Shown: positions 31,003-43,293 of the stretch, piece by piece
How positions within the stretch are numbered: position 1 is the stretch's first letter
How the letters are laid out: every line of letters starts with the position of its first letter
Source: Mytilus edulis
Lineage: Eukaryota; Mollusca; Bivalvia; Mytilida; Mytilidae
Assembly: GCF_963676685.1 (NCBI RefSeq)
Contig: NC_092354.1
Span: 14,142,746-14,206,745, forward strand
Direction of reading: 5' to 3'
Length of the DNA stretch: 64,000 nt
Program-made: the position numbers and the translations under genes
Notes under the pieces: model-generated
What the model saw: only the letters and a program-made list of their open reading frames with translations
Database searches by the model: none
What the model was told of the DNA's origin: nothing

Positions 31003-33200
31003 CTAAAATCATGCTCAGCGAACATTCATCGAATAATTTTAAGAACTGGTAAAAATTGATTTATTCTAGAACTTTTTTTTTGAAATGGTATTAAATTCCA
31101 TATTTTGTCTATATATTTGGTAGTGATACACAGATGACTTTTTTTTTTCTTCCAAAAAATACTTGTATTAATTTTGATTGCCTTAATGAAAATTGAACAC
31201 ATTTACTGATCTATTTCATGTATATATTTTGTTGATGCTTGTAAACATTTAAATAATAGACTTTTCAGTCAAATAATGTGATTTTTTAAATCTATCAAGT
31301 TAACAAGAGTCTTTCTTTTTTATTTTCAAAAATCATGGTGCTTTTCATTGTCCTTTTTATTTTATTTACCAAGATCATGGTGCTTTTCATTGTCCTTTTT
31401 ATTTTATTTACAAAAATCATGGTGCTTTTCATTAACCAATGTGACACATTTTTAAATTTTCCAGGTAAACATGTACTCCATTTTGATATATTAAAGTTGT
31501 TTTTATTTACAAAATTTACAAATCATATAATCCTTTCTCATTTGACATTTTTTTTTATATATGTTTATGTATAGTTATAAATTAGATATTTTAGAGATTT
31601 CATATTATTGTTATAACAATGTCTATGTGATAAGAACATTTCCTAGTGGGAGTCTTTGAACATGTATTCAACAATGTGTTATTATTTTTTATTGTTATCT
31701 ACCTCATTTACTTGACATATTTTCCATTCAATCTTAATTGTTTAATCAAAATGAATCTACATCCCTATGTCTTTTGCTCTCGGTTGGGACTCATTAGATT
31801 TATTGAAAATTCAATCCGCAATTCCATTTACTTTTACAATAAGCTTTATATTTTTCATGATGTAAATGTTCTTGATTAAAATAAGTTTTTTTTTTTTTTT
31901 TTTAAATTTAACCTCCATCATTGTTTCTCATATCTCATTGTTTTTTTTTTATCAATTTTCAATTAAACATGTTAAATCATCATTTCAATTTTTATGTATT
32001 TTCTAGTCAATGTTAATAACAAAATCAGTATTCAGATAAGTTGTATATGTTTTACTCATTTTAAAATTTAACTTAAATCAACATTCCAATCTTGGTTGTA
32101 GTTTCTAGTCAATGTTAAAAAAAAAAAATCAGAATGGTATAGATGTTTTTTTTATATATTTCTACAATAAATCTTATTAGTGGTTGTGTTGGTGATATAT
32201 GTATATTCAGCAGTTAGCTGATTTGTTACTTTTATGCAAAATTGTTTTTAGTCGAGGCTGTTGTTGGTGGGCTTTTTTTTTTTTTTATGAGAAATGTAAT
32301 GTCAATTTTCTTGATTGATATATGCATTAATTTTATTTATTTTTTAACTTAGGATTATAATTTCGATAACAACATCTGTTTTCCCCCTTATACTGGTGCA
32401 TTTTGTGAGTTTATTCCTGTCGTTTAAAATGAAGTTATATACCTTTAAACAACACACATTTTGTTTGGGTTTTTTTGTTTGTCCTTTGTTTTACAAATTT
32501 TTACTTAAATCCTCATTCCAATCTTGGTTGCAGTTTCTAGTCAATGTTTTTTAAAATCAGTATTGTTTGGATGAGTTTTATTTTTACAATAAATCTTTTC
32601 TAATGGTTGTGTTGGTGATATATATATATATATATATATATTCAGCAGTTAGCTGATTTGTTACTTTTGTATGACATTGTTTTTGATTAATGCTGTTGTT
32701 GTTTCATATTTTTATGAGAAATGTAATGTCAATTTTCTCCATTGATATGTATATGCAAGTTTTAGCACTTTTATAGCATTTTGAATAAAAAAAAGTTTGT
32801 TCTTATTATCAGTGAGTTGTTTCCACCATATGTTATTCATGGTTAATACAATATTTCTAAAATCTCAGTAATTCAAAATGTCTCAGTGAACATTATTTTG
32901 GAATATGATTTCAACTCACCACTTAAATACTTTGGTTGTATTCGATAACTTTTACACATTTTTACAATGAATATTTTCTACTGGTAATGTTGCAAAAATT
33001 GTTTGTATGTATATATATAACAGTTAGCTGATTTGATATTATGATATTAAAATTGTTATTTGAAAAGAGTCTTTTTTTTTTGTCTTAAAGATCTGGAAAT
33101 AAATTGTTTAAAAGTTTGTTTCTGTTAAAACATCACGAGAAAACTTTTCACACATTGGTTTTGTTATATTGAAAGGATGAATTGTAGCCTTTGACGGTCA
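31003..33200. other. AT-rich spacer with internal repeats
   Basis: The first ~690 bases match the spacer after 39069. A 45-base unit around AAAATCATGGTGCTTTTCAT is repeated three times (31330-31430). Between 31960 and 33050, a ~430-base unit recurs in diverged form, marked by TCAGCAGTTAGCTGATTTG and TTTCTAGTCAATGTT. No gene seen. Confidence 0.6.
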
Positions 33201-33214
33201 TTTACAATCAGATG

Positions 33215-33400
33215 AGGTTTGCTGGATTGACCATTTAAAACCCAGTGATTATTCACTGAACTGATAAAATCATGAGAGTTTGTTGGACTGACCAGTTAAA
33301 ACCTAGTAATTATTCACTTAACTGATAAAATCATGAGAGTTTGCTGTACTGACCATTTAAAACCTAGTGATTATTCACTTAACCAATAAAATCACAAGCA
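33215..33400. repeat. Tandem repeat, 3 x 61 bp
   Basis: Units around GACCATTTAAAACC.AGTGATTATTCACT recur at a period of 61. Confidence 0.8.
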
Positions 33401-33502
33401 ATCCATTTGTATAAATGGATAATAAGCAAACAACTTGACATACAATGCTTATTTAACACAGCTTTATTGATAAAAATAAAATCACAAATATGATGGATTG
33501 TT

Positions 33503-34039
33503 TTAAATCAGTGCTTTAGTGATAGACTTGTCAATGTGTGGTATTAGTCTCTTTAGATATTGCCACTGTCTTGTAATGAAATAAAGTCCTTTGATTGTTG
33601 GGTGTTCACTAATAAATTGTCTAAAATCAATCCTCACTTCTCTCTGATATCGACACACAGTAGCCTTATAGTCCTGTGGGAGGTCAAATTGTTGAAAAAA
33701 GTCACATATGGATGAATTGTATTGTCTTAGAGAATCTACTGGGTGGTGTGTTAATCTAATACAATCTGTAGCATTGTGCGACTTGTATGATTTACAAACA
33801 TGCAGATTGTTAGTAACGGCTAGTGTTGCACTCGTCACTGAAAGGAGGACAATTACCCCCATCACTTTCACCATGTCTAAGTGAAAGTCATAATTTGCGT
33901 ACAGAGAACTTAAACTAGACCTCAATCTCGAAGTTCTAAATGTGATGCCTGCGACGCTATGATCTCTTGTTGAATTCATATCTTCATAAGGGTCTATAGT
34001 TGGAATCATGTCTATAAACTTTGCATTTGAACAAGCCAT
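33503..34039 (-). CDS. 178-residue protein with a PC4-like C-terminus
   Basis: A single uninterrupted frame. Residues 57-75 are hydrophobic (VMGVIVLLSVTS). Residues 125-172 read ATVCRYQREVRIDFRQF, then PTIKGLYF, then a helix with LIPHIDKSI; the IDFRQF..PT.KG pattern resembles the PC4 core. The two signals conflict. If Met56 is the true start, the hydrophobic stretch is a signal peptide and the product is secreted, with four cysteines and sequons near 89 and 108. If Met1 is used, it is a membrane-anchored protein. It lies between two copies of the duplicated cluster and shares none of their sequence. Confidence 0.5.
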   Translation of the reverse strand: MACSNAKFIDMIPTIDPYEDMNSTRDHSVAGITFRTSRLRSSLSSLYANYDFHLDMVKVMGVIVLLSVTSATLAVTNNLHVCKSYKSHNATDCIRLTHHPVDSLRQYNSSICDFFQQFDLPQDYKATVCRYQREVRIDFRQFISEHPTIKGLYFITRQWQYLKRLIPHIDKSITKALI

Positions 34040-34549
34040 ATGCTCAGCTTGAGAGTTGTTGCAAATATAATAAAAAGAAAATCAGTTATCATACTTTTGT
34101 ATTTCTACCTTCTTTTAACACTGCATTCGAAGCTAGCAACATTCCTCGTGAGCACATTCCATGTGACCACATTCCACGTAATCACATTCCACGTGACCAC
34201 ATTCCTTACATTTTTGCTAATCCTTGCTAATTCTGTGCTGGTATGCCTATTACAGTACTACTTTTAGGTCTTTGTTGGGAGGTGTTTTGTGTTCGCTTGA
34301 TGTGAAGGAATGTGTTGAGCAGTTCAACCCAATTGATTATAGTTTGGAGAGATACTATCGCAAGTTTAAAGGTGATGGGCTGTACACATATGAGGCAAAA
34401 AGAGCAGAAGATGAAAAGGATCATTTTTGACAGATTGTCAGAACATTCATTTCTGTTTGTGGATGGAGAGGTTGATGTGGTAAAGGTTCGGAGAGGAAAA
34501 ATAAACTGTCAGTCTATAAATTTCTGTTAAATAAATGTGATTTATAGAT

Positions 34550-34800
34550 ATATGAAAAGAGGGACAAAAGATACCAGAGGGACAGTCAAACTCATAAATC
34601 GAAAATAAACTGACAACGCCATGGCTAAAAAAGGAAAAAAACGACAAACAGACATATAAACAACTACACGTTTAATAACTTATTGCGTCCGAAGCGCTTT
34701 TCTGGATTTACCTTCATCAGGAACGCTCAAAGCCAAACATTTGAAATCCGAAGATGGATAAGTAAAGAAAATCGTCGAAAGGCTATATGTCAACAATACC
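34550..34800. repeat. Dispersed repeats inserted in intron 1 of copy 2
   Basis: 34550-34645 is a reverse piece of the retroelement 3' block (GGGACAGTCAAACTCATAAA). 34680-34800 (GCGTCCGAAGCGCTTTTCTG) is a second family I recall from mussels. Confidence 0.6.
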
Positions 34801-36646
34801 TAAATAAATTGCCAAATTCATCTAAAACAAACTTTTTGGAGTTGAAACCTTAGTTTTAAAATAATTTCCAAATTTATAAACGATCAATTTTAGTAAAGTT
34901 TGTTAAATCATGTCAATACCGAAGCACTGACTATAAGGTGTACGTCCAGGAAGACAGTTGTAATTATCAACGCACTGAAATGAGCGATTTTCACTTAAAT
35001 TTGCACTCATTTGTTGCAGTGTATATCCAACCACCAAAAAAATAAAATATTTACCAATCTCCAATGACTCCACTTTTTTGGGTACAAATTTTACCATCGA
35101 TGCAAAAGTGAAAATTCCTGTAACATTTGTTCAAAGACGGATCAATAGATCCTTCCATGTTATGAAAGATTCTAACCCAACAACATGTACTATATCAAAA
35201 CTATCTCCGACACTCTCTGATGAAGGCCATACTTTGACCTATAATTGTTTACTTTAAATATGTCATGACTTGAATTATAGTCGTATATATTCCAGCACAT
35301 ATGTTCAGCATACAAAAGTTTGGTTCCCCAACAAAGGTGGTATAGATACAGAGTTACAAGTTGTCTCATTGGCACTCATATCACATCTTATTTATATCTA
35401 AATTGATTTGAAATATTCAATATAACCTTGTGTTACCAATAAAAAAAAAGTCTTCTTTATTGACAAGATCAAGACTTTTCTACATTATTAAAAAGACAAC
35501 CATGTTTTATTCATCTTCCATATCACAGCAAAGGCTTATCATAGCGTTTTGTTTTCACATAATTCTGAGGAATCACCACCACAACTGATAAACAACACAC
35601 TTCGTTACCCACTTCAACTTCATCTGTAACTAGACGTACAACAACTTCTAGACCTAAAACTGAAACCCCAAATGCAAAGAGTAGGACGACGACATGAACG
35701 AATTCAAACATGTGCCCACCACACCACCAATGGAGTCCACCACTGTGGTATGTATGTTAAAAGTAATACAATATTTTAGAACCTTCATTGCTTTGCTTTG
35801 CTACTAATGAGTTTTGGTAAAGATCATACTATAGATAGCTAAACATCAACATACGATCTACATTGTATGACAAATAATTATCTCATTTGTAATCATACAT
35901 CATTCAATTATTTTGTTTTTAAACCAACCTTAATTGTTCTTAACGAATTTTTTTTTAAATGCTGTTGACTATATATATATATATATATTTAATGTATATA
36001 ACAAAAACAAATGTCTAGTATATACATGATTCAACTTGTTCATCCTAATTGAGGTGCATGGTGATTGCACATTATCTACAGATTGTTCACCACTTTCCTG
36101 CATCTAATCCTCCTCTCCCACTTCTTGATTCCATAAGAGCTGGTTTAGGAGGGTGTCAGCCATTTCAGTTCTGTAAATAAAAAAAATAAAATAATAATAA
36201 ATGTTTATTCTAGGAATCAGAACAGACCACTATTGAATGGGTGGTTGGGTTTGTGGTTTTTACTGTAATTTCTTCTATTGTACAAATGTATATCATTCAT
36301 GTCATTGTAATACATGCAAAAAAAGAAATGTGCTCTCCAGTGCGAACATATATTTACTAATTAATTATGGACATAGGAGGGTGATGATTAAAAATTTTCT
36401 TTCGCTGTTCTTAATACTCTGACAAGTGTATACCACAAATGATTGGTTATATGTCTAGTATAATTTTAACGCCGATTTTTGAAATACTTATTTTATAATT
36501 AAGGAACAGTGGGATTGATAACTTAAGAAGTTGCCAAGTTATTGATGAACAGGCGCAGGAGGCAGTATATGAGGAGAAATGTAAGGCAGCGTGCCTTTTC
36601 GGAACGAATGAGAGAAAGTCGGGGGATTGAAGAGATGGAGCTTACT

Positions 36647-38168
36647 CATGGGTTAAAAAATCCACTAGCCCGACGTCCGGGACTACAGCATTCAGGCCTC
36701 GGGCAACCAAAATTTGTAACCCAATATGCCCGACGGACTAGTAACAAAAAATTCTTGGCGTTTCCAAAATAGAAAGTGGAAACTCCCCTCATCACTATTC
36801 TATCTTAGCCAATCAGATTCGAATACGTCATCCTGGATTCCCAGAATTTGAACTGATTTTGTAAAGGTTTTAAAATAGAACAAATAACTCGGGTGTGGAT
36901 CCCGTACTTTCAATATCGATTTGTCAGTACACAAAGTACAGGGGGTATTGTACATTGATTATGCAACCAGAGAAATATAATGTAACCTGATTGTACCTCC
37001 TTCTGAATAATTTATTGCAATATAAATGTGAATCCCTTTTGACAGCAGAAACCTGACTTTTGTCAGATATAAATTTATAACATGTGCACATGTTATGGAC
37101 GCCATTTTGTTTTTGTTTACATACTGTGAAGCTGAGACTACTGTTATAGGAGGGGCGTAAAAAGGGGGGGGGGGTATCTGCACGGAAGAACGCGAAATAA
37201 AATTGCCATTTCACGTTCATCGAACAATTGAAAATTTCTTGCACGTTGATCTTTTTACCGATTTCACGAAACACGGTGAATAACGAACCTTTTTCACGGC
37301 TGCACGTGAAATAAAAATGGAAAAACACGTTGCACGAAAATAACCCTTTACCACCCTCTTATAGCAGTTTCAGTGTGAAGCCTCCAGAACCAAGACCTAA
37401 ACATTAACAGTCTTCAGAAAACTTAAACTTGATGCAATAATATTTCATTAATCATGATTATCTTCATTTATATTCAAATTAATTCGATTTTTGAAGTAAT
37501 AAAATTTATAACAAATACAATTTCAGTTTAGAGACTGTGCTCAGTTTGTTATCTATTGATAGCCCACAATTAGCTTACCTAATAAATAAATTTAAATATG
37601 TGGATATTACTGTACTTCGTTTATAAAACAATTATAAAAGACACAAACTCTGGAAGGTGATATTTTTTCATATAAATATTTGAGGTCATTTGATTTATTT
37701 AAATAAATAGAACTTTAAAAGTTAAACTGAAAACAAATATGAGCATTGCATACAACCAGCTGGTAATTCTTTTACACAAACGTGATAATGTATCTGATAA
37801 AAATCACTCCAATCCTCTTTTATATAACCATGTATAGCAGTGGTCAAGACTTGTGCCATCTCGGGATTTGGTCAACTCATTATTACAGAATATTCAATTA
37901 TCGATTAATTGAATATATCTGCTAATGGGATATTTTTTTGCTGACATAAGTTTTGGGTATCCAATTTGCAAAGATCTACTGTACAACAGATAAAAATTGT
38001 TAAGTTTATAGAATTCATTGTATATTGCAGTAAACTCTGAATTTGTAAGGCATACTCGGGCTAGCAGGTCAATTTTGTTGTGCTAGTAGTTCTTCCAACA
38101 GGGCTAGTAAAATCCTGCTACCAATTAGCCCTGGGCTAGTGAGCTATAACAAAATTTCTTAACCCCTG
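36647..38168. mobile_element. 1.5 kb DNA-transposon-like insertion in exon 4 of copy 2
   Basis: Flanked by TTACT on both sides (36642-36646, 38170-38174). The ends are imperfect inverted repeats (CATGGGTTAA against TTAACCCCTG, with CACTAGCCC / GGGCTAGTG just inside). The unoccupied counterpart in copy 1 runs straight through (29990-30015). No transposase is seen, so it is non-autonomous. Confidence 0.7.
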
Positions 38169-38324
38169 ATTACTTCACCATAGTGAGCTAATTAAATGTG
38201 TTCTATTTTCATGAAGCAATCATAATTAGAAACATCACCTAGGATTATTAAATTATTACCTTTTTAATATAAATTAATTATTTTAGATTGGATGAATGCA
38301 ATATTTGTACTGATTATTTAACAG

Positions 38325-38650
38325 GAGTGGGGCTTATTTTTCTATTTTATCGAAGACTTCGGCAGATGTATGATGACATGCAAAACCCTAATCCTGTTAT
38401 AAATGGACCACCTGCATCACTCCCACCTGTTATCAATGGACCACCGGCACCACTCCAACCTATAATAAATGGACCAACGACACCACTCCCACCTGATATA
38501 ATTGGACCACCTGCACCACTCCCACCTGTTATCAATGAACCTCTGGCACCACTCCCACCTGTTATCAGAGGAGCACCTGCACCACCCCCTCAAGCACCAC
38601 TGAGGCGTTCAAATAGACTGAAGAATAAACCGGATTATTATCATATGTAA
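38325..38650 (+). CDS. Copy 2 of the proline-repeat last exon
   Basis: Acceptor TTTAACAG at 38324, in the same phase as copy 1. It encodes GVGLIFLFYRRLRQMYDDM, six 11-residue proline units (with variants such as PVIRGAPAPPP) and the conserved RRSNRLKNKPDYYH end. The frame is intact, unlike exons 1-4 of this copy. The 36-base upstream extension has a stop (TTATTTAA), so in this copy only the inner acceptor would keep the frame. Without working upstream exons it may be unexpressed. Confidence 0.5.
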
Positions 38651-38672
38651 AAAAAAAATAACTCACCTTTTT

Positions 38673-38978
38673 TTAAATTTTGTTGCACATCTGAAGAATG
38701 CAAGTATTTTGCACTCTTTCAGCCAGAATTTTCATTCCTAAAAGTGCTGTGTTATCTCCATAGTATAGGAGGTTCTCCGACTTATTAATGTTCCCATGTA
38801 AAATGGTGTGGTAAAACCCAACTTTCTTTTTACTAAAATTGGTATTATCAGTTATACTCGAAATTAATGCCATCTGCTTTCTACTGTCCAAATCGATGGT
38901 ACAGCAAAGACATGGAAACTGCCTGCAGTCTACCCATCTCAGATTTGGCATCTTTTCTAATTCACTAGCGACTTTCAT
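38673..38978 (-). CDS. Copy 2 of the 105-residue minus-strand gene
   Basis: Homologous to 30610-30927, with ELEKMPNLRWVDCRQ, DSRKQMAL and LLYYGDNTALL conserved and no stop. The original ATG has become AAG, so translation would start four codons later at the next Met (MKVASELEK). The TATAAATA box at 39061-39068 and the donor after the stop (GTGAGT) are kept. Possibly still functional. Confidence 0.5.
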   Translation of the reverse strand: MKVASELEKMPNLRWVDCRQFPCLCCTIDLDSRKQMALISSITDNTNFSKKKVGFYHTILHGNINKSENLLYYGDNTALLGMKILAERVQNTCILQMCNKI

Positions 38979-39060
38979 AGAGAGATCCTTTTTAATTTTA
39001 AGGTATAGTTGTATCTGTTGATATAAGCAAAAATGTGATCTGTATATGGGAGGGGGAGGG

Positions 39061-39068
39061 TATTTATA
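39061..39068 (-). promoter_or_regulatory. TATA box of copy 2
   Basis: Minus strand reads TAGTATAAATACCC, as at 30995-31002. Confidence 0.6.
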
Positions 39069-40080
39069 CTAAAATCATGCTCGGTAAACATTCATCGAAT
39101 AATATTTAGAACTGGTAAACATTGATTATTCTAGAATTTTTTGGAAAAGGATGTAAAATTCCTTATGAAAATTTTGTCTATATATTCGGTTGTGATACAT
39201 AGGTGAATATTGTTTTTTACAAAAAATGCTTGTATTACTTTTGATTGCGTTAATATATATAGAACACATTAACTGAACTATAACATGTATATATTTGGTT
39301 GATGCTTGTAAACAGTTAAATGATAGACTTTTCATTGTCAAATAATGTGATTTTTTTTTTAAATCTATTAAGTTTACAAGAGTATTTCTTCTTTATTTGC
39401 AAAGATCATGGTGCTTTTCATTGCCCTTTTTATTATATTTACAAAGATCATGGTGCTTTTTATTAACCAATGTGAAACATTTCTAAATCTTTCAGGTAAA
39501 CATGTACTCCATTTTGATATATTAATGTTGAGTTTTTATTTGCAAAATTTACAAATCATATAATCCTTTTACTCATATTTGAATGTTGAACCTGAATTTT
39601 TTTTTTATCTTATTTATCTTATTTGACTTTTTTATATGTAGATGTAAAGTTATAAATTTGATATTTTAGAGGTTTCAGATTATTGTTATAACAATGTCTA
39701 TGCGATAAGAACATTTTTGAGTGGAAGTCTTTGCACATGTATTCAACAATGTGTTCATTTTATTTTATATAGTATGGTTAGATGATAGGTCAGTTATGAT
39801 ATGGTTAATGTATACCCATTACTTGCTGAGGTTGTTTGTTGTGGAATCGCTGAAGTTAAAATTTGGATAAATAATTGATCATTACTGATGTAAATTAAAG
39901 TTTGTCGAGACTATTATAATAGAAAATGTACGTACAACTTCTGTAATATCATTCAATTGTTATCATGTAGTTACTACTTATGCATAGGTGACTTCGTTAC
40001 CTTCCCCATCCTTGTAACTTGCCTTATTAAAATAAAACGTGCAACTCAACTGTGGTTGTTATTACAACTTCAATATTTAT
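39069..40080. other. Spacer, partly duplicated
   Basis: 39069-39770 is homologous to 31003-31690, including two units of the CATGGTGCTTTT repeat. The rest is AT-rich with no gene seen. Confidence 0.6.
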
Positions 40081-40084
40081 GACC

Positions 40085-40235
40085 CCCAATGGTGACTGGG
40101 GAAACGAAATATAGTCACTTGGTCTTCTTCCGACCAGCAGTAAAACGCTTGTTAAAGTGGCGCGTCTGTTTGGCAACGCGAGATGTATCAAGTTTGCAGA
40201 CACGTCCAGCCAGAATGGCGACGTTAAATCCGAAA
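40085..40235 (+). repeat. 5' fragment of the ~415 bp dispersed repeat
   Basis: GTGACTGGGG...GGTCACTTGG-type start through CGTCTGTTTGGC to GACGTTAAATCCG; diverged. Confidence 0.75.
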
Positions 40236-40359
40236 ATTTCATTAGTTCGCCATTTATTTGAAATTTAAAAAAAAAAAATCAAGATTGTCTGTTATTCTTT
40301 TCCTGCTTCTTTCAATACTCCTCTCTACTTCTAGCTTTTGCTTACAATAAATAACTAGA

Positions 40360-40735
40360 GGCTCTCAAGAGCCTGTATCGCTCACCTGACTTTTCTTCGG
40401 TTTTTGAAATTATATAAAAAAAAGACTACAAAGTAACAACACTTAGCCAGCACCTCAAAAAGAAAGGAACAAACATGTTTGGTTTCATTCAATTCAGTGG
40501 TTCTCTAATAGAAGAAATTTGTATGTATTTTCCATAGGGTCCTATGTTAAACTAAGTCCCCCGTTGGCAGCCATCTTGGATGATGGATCGGCTACAAAGT
40601 AACAACACTTGATCAGCACCTCATAAGGAACATTTATGCCATGTTTGGTTTCATTCCATTCAGTAGTTCTCTAGGAGAAGTTCAAAATGTAAAAAGAACG
40701 ACGATGACGACGGACGCCAAGTGATGAGAAAAATT
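40360..40735 (+). repeat. Dispersed bivalve repeat (GAGGCTCTCAAGAGCCTG family)
   Basis: Starts GAGGCTCTCAAGAGCCTG and ends GACGACGGACGCCAAGTGAT. I recall it as a very common bivalve repeat; the middle carries an internal ~110-base duplication (GCTACAAAGTAACAACACTT). Confidence 0.7.
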
Positions 40736-40862
40736 GGTCGTCAATGAATCTATGTGCGACATCCACTTCCATCGATTCCTAAAACAAATATAGTAATAAA
40801 GTCTTCATTTTTTAATAATAAATAATGATATTTTTTAATAATTAATAATGATTAATTATTTG

Positions 40863-40869
40863 ATATAAA
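40863..40869 (+). promoter_or_regulatory. TATA-like box
   Basis: GATATAAAACAA, 44 bases before the ATG at 40913. Confidence 0.4.
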
Positions 40870-40912
40870 ACAAAATAAATAGTTTTTTTTTAATCTGGAA
40901 ATACAATTAAAG

Positions 40913-41224
40913 ATGATTGCCACGTTTTTGTTTGTTGTCGTGTGTTATTTGTTACCAATAACCCATCTGGGAAGTGTTACAAATACAGCAGAATGTTATA
41001 GGAGTGAACATATAATTAATTGTCGAGGTGACGGTGTTGCGTACTTAAGTGGAGAGATAGAGCCTTCTATCAACAGTGTTGATGAATTAAAAGCGAACAG
41101 ATTCAAAATATCCATGTTGAAGCTACTTGTGTCTTTGAATTTACACTGTCCAATAACGAATTATTTGATACAGTGGAAGGGAAGATTAAAGTGATGAATA
41201 GGGAAGACTGCCTATCGTATTAGT
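40913..41224 (+). pseudogene. Distant relative of membrane-protein exon 1
   Basis: ATG 40913 opens a signal peptide (FLFVVVCYLLPI) followed by AECYRSEHIINCRGDGVAYLS, which aligns with YSCKFQGDGLYTYE of the gene at 27853. After residue ~63 a one-base frame change is needed to continue into EATCVFEFTLSNNELF and a cysteine near the end (stop at 41222-41224). No stalk, membrane or tail exons were found downstream. It is probably a broken ancient duplicate; the alternative is a short secreted protein of 93 residues ending at 41194. Confidence 0.45.
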
Positions 41225-41399
41225 ATTTTATGTTTGACTTAATTTTAGTAGTAACAATTTGTTACAATATGTGATCATCTAAGGAAAAATAACCACTTGA
41301 TATAAATTTGATTCGTATTATTGTTAAAAATAATTATATAATCACATTGAGGGAGATTTCACTTGCCTCTTCAAGCTCTTGAACTTATGCTATGTAGCA

Positions 41400-41710
41400 T
41401 GGGTGACTGGGGAATAGAAATATGGTCACTTGGTCTTCTTCCGACAGTAATACGCTTGCCAAAGTAAGGCGTCCGTTTGGCTATGTGGTATGTATCAAAT
41501 TTGAAGCCACATCCGGTCAGAATCGGGACGTTAAATCTGATGCCTCGTGTAAAGAGAGTGCCACGCTCTTTGCACGTTGATAACGCTTGCAATTACTCTT
41601 TGAGGGGTCCGTAGGTGGTCTGTTGCAAGGCAACATTTCTGTCCCTATCCAATACCCTCATTTTTCTGTGATAGTCCAAATTTACCCTATCACCATCACG
41701 GATTTTATGG
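41400..41710 (+). repeat. Partial ~415 bp dispersed repeat
   Basis: GGTGACTGGGG to the TTTACCCTATCACCATC region, diverged from 27134-27548. Confidence 0.75.
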
Positions 41711-42205
41711 ATTAAAATTCACATTGGTCATGTTTATTATTTTAGTAGAGAAAATGCAGAGAGATTGGTGGATATCTAGTGAAGATTGATGATTTGTCAG
41801 AAAATAGTATTTTTGGTTGCTTTGCTTTCACATTTCACAAAGTGAAGTGATGCCGTTTCTTTAATGGGAATAATGCTAAAAAAGAATTCGATTTAATATA
41901 AATATATATATATATAAAGTTTATTATTTAACTTTTGATTATTTTTAGGACTACTATACACAATGACTTCTCAAGGAAAAGAATATCATCAAGTCGATAT
42001 TTTCCATATTCATTTAAAAACAACCAACAAGAAAGTGACTCTTTTTAAAAAAAAATACAGGACGTAATTACGTAGAATCGTGTTAAAACAGATTTATTGG
42101 AATAGTTTAAGTTACCAGTTATTTGGCCAAATGAACTTCAACATACTAGAATAGGGAATATTACAAAAGTTGTAATGGAACAACGGAGTTCTGTTAATTC
42201 TAACA

Positions 42206-42354
42206 ACACTTACATATCTTGACTTACATCTAGAAATTGACAATGAGGGTCGGTTGAAAACAAAACTTTACGACACAAGAGATGATTTCAGCTTTCCAAT
42301 TGTGAACTTTACATTTCTTAGTAGCAACATTCCAGCAGCACCTGCATACGGTGA
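42206..42354 (+). pseudogene. Reverse-transcriptase element fragment
   Basis: Reads YLDLHLEIDNEGRLKTKLY, then DDFSFPIVNF, then SSNIPAAPAYG. I recall this as the conserved C-terminal third of the mollusc RT element whose tail is at 4540-4690. Here it is fused by deletion to the element's 3' block (42352-42560). Confidence 0.65.
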
Positions 42355-42560
42355 GAGCAGGATCTGCTTACCCTTCCGGAGCACCTGAGATCACTCCTAG
42401 TTTTTTGTGGGGTTCGTGTTGTTTATTCTTTAGTTTTCTATGTTGTGTCATGTGTACTATTGTTTTACTGTTTGTCTTTTTCATTTTTAGCCATGGCGTT
42501 GTCAGTTTGTTTTAGATTTATGAGATTGACTGTCCCTTTGGTATCTTTCGTCCCTCTTTC
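42352..42560 (+). repeat. 3' terminal block of the RT retroelement
   Basis: Same block as 8935-9175, in the same orientation. Confidence 0.8.
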
Positions 42561-43285
42561 CTTTACATGGGGTTCTAATACTCTGCAACCTGCTGTGTTT
42601 TCTGGAAATTTACAAGATACGCGAAGAAATAGGTTCAAAGTGCACACAGCAACTACTTTGAATGATTCACTCATGTTCCTGTACAGATATAATTTCCCGG
42701 GACAATTGTCAGTTTGATCACTGGCTTTGGTCAGTAAGCACCGTTATCTTTAGATAAACTTGGTATATATCTTATTATGCTGTTGGACGAATAACTTTCA
42801 GAGTCTAGTGTTGAAATGTATTGAGAACTCATAATGAAGTTTAATAATGATATTTATAACGATGAAACAAATAGTTTTAAAGAGGAGGAAGATGTCAGGC
42901 CATTAAGTGCTGTAACATATAAGAACCGTTTGGAAAAGTTTGTCCGTTTCCACTGTTAAAGTGGAAAAGATGTTAAACAAGGAGCTGGAATCTAGTGATT
43001 TAATAAGACTTTGTCATATTGGCAAATAGAGTAGGAGGCAAGAAAAAACGAGAAAAGCAATGAGTGATGATTGCTCACGATAGAGACATTATTCGTTAAA
43101 TCAGTAAAAATCCTTCACATGTAGATTCTACACAATTAAAAATGTTACCCTTCCTTCATCATTAAGAGTTTCTGAAGAATCATTATTTAACTTTCAAATA
43201 AAGAGGAAATAATATTCATTTAACATTTATTTTTACTCTTCTTTCGACTGTGGCAGCATCATCGGTCGCTTTTTTTTTTATTTTA
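42561..43285. other. No recognisable gene
   Basis: A 42-codon frame from ATG 42836 is acidic but featureless. Nothing else seen. Confidence 0.4.
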
Positions 43286-43293
43286 TTGTGAAG

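Larger units (their letters stand above)
34265..38185 (+). pseudogene. Second copy of the membrane-protein gene, broken
   Basis: Exon 1 (34265-34528) keeps YRKFKGDGLYTYE but changes frame after it and has lost the signal peptide. Intron 1 is interrupted by a dispersed repeat. Exon 2 (35561-35747) has lost its acceptor AG (now CACAT) and shifts frame. Exon 3 (near 36215-36265) has a changed donor region. Exon 4 (from 36504) has a stop in the membrane helix and is interrupted at 36646 by an inserted element, resuming at 38175 to the original stop. Intron 2 keeps a damaged copy of the acidic minus-strand exon (near 36080-36175). Confidence 0.75.

Noticed and set aside
31335..31879. Hydrophobic plus-strand frames in the AT-rich spacer
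   Set aside because: They arise from T-rich tandem repeats (CATGGTGCTTTT unit) and are not conserved as frames in the duplicate spacer after 39069.
42445..42717. 90-codon frame with hydrophobic start
   Set aside because: Most of it lies in the non-coding 3' block of a retroelement (same sequence at 8935-9175), so it is not a gene.
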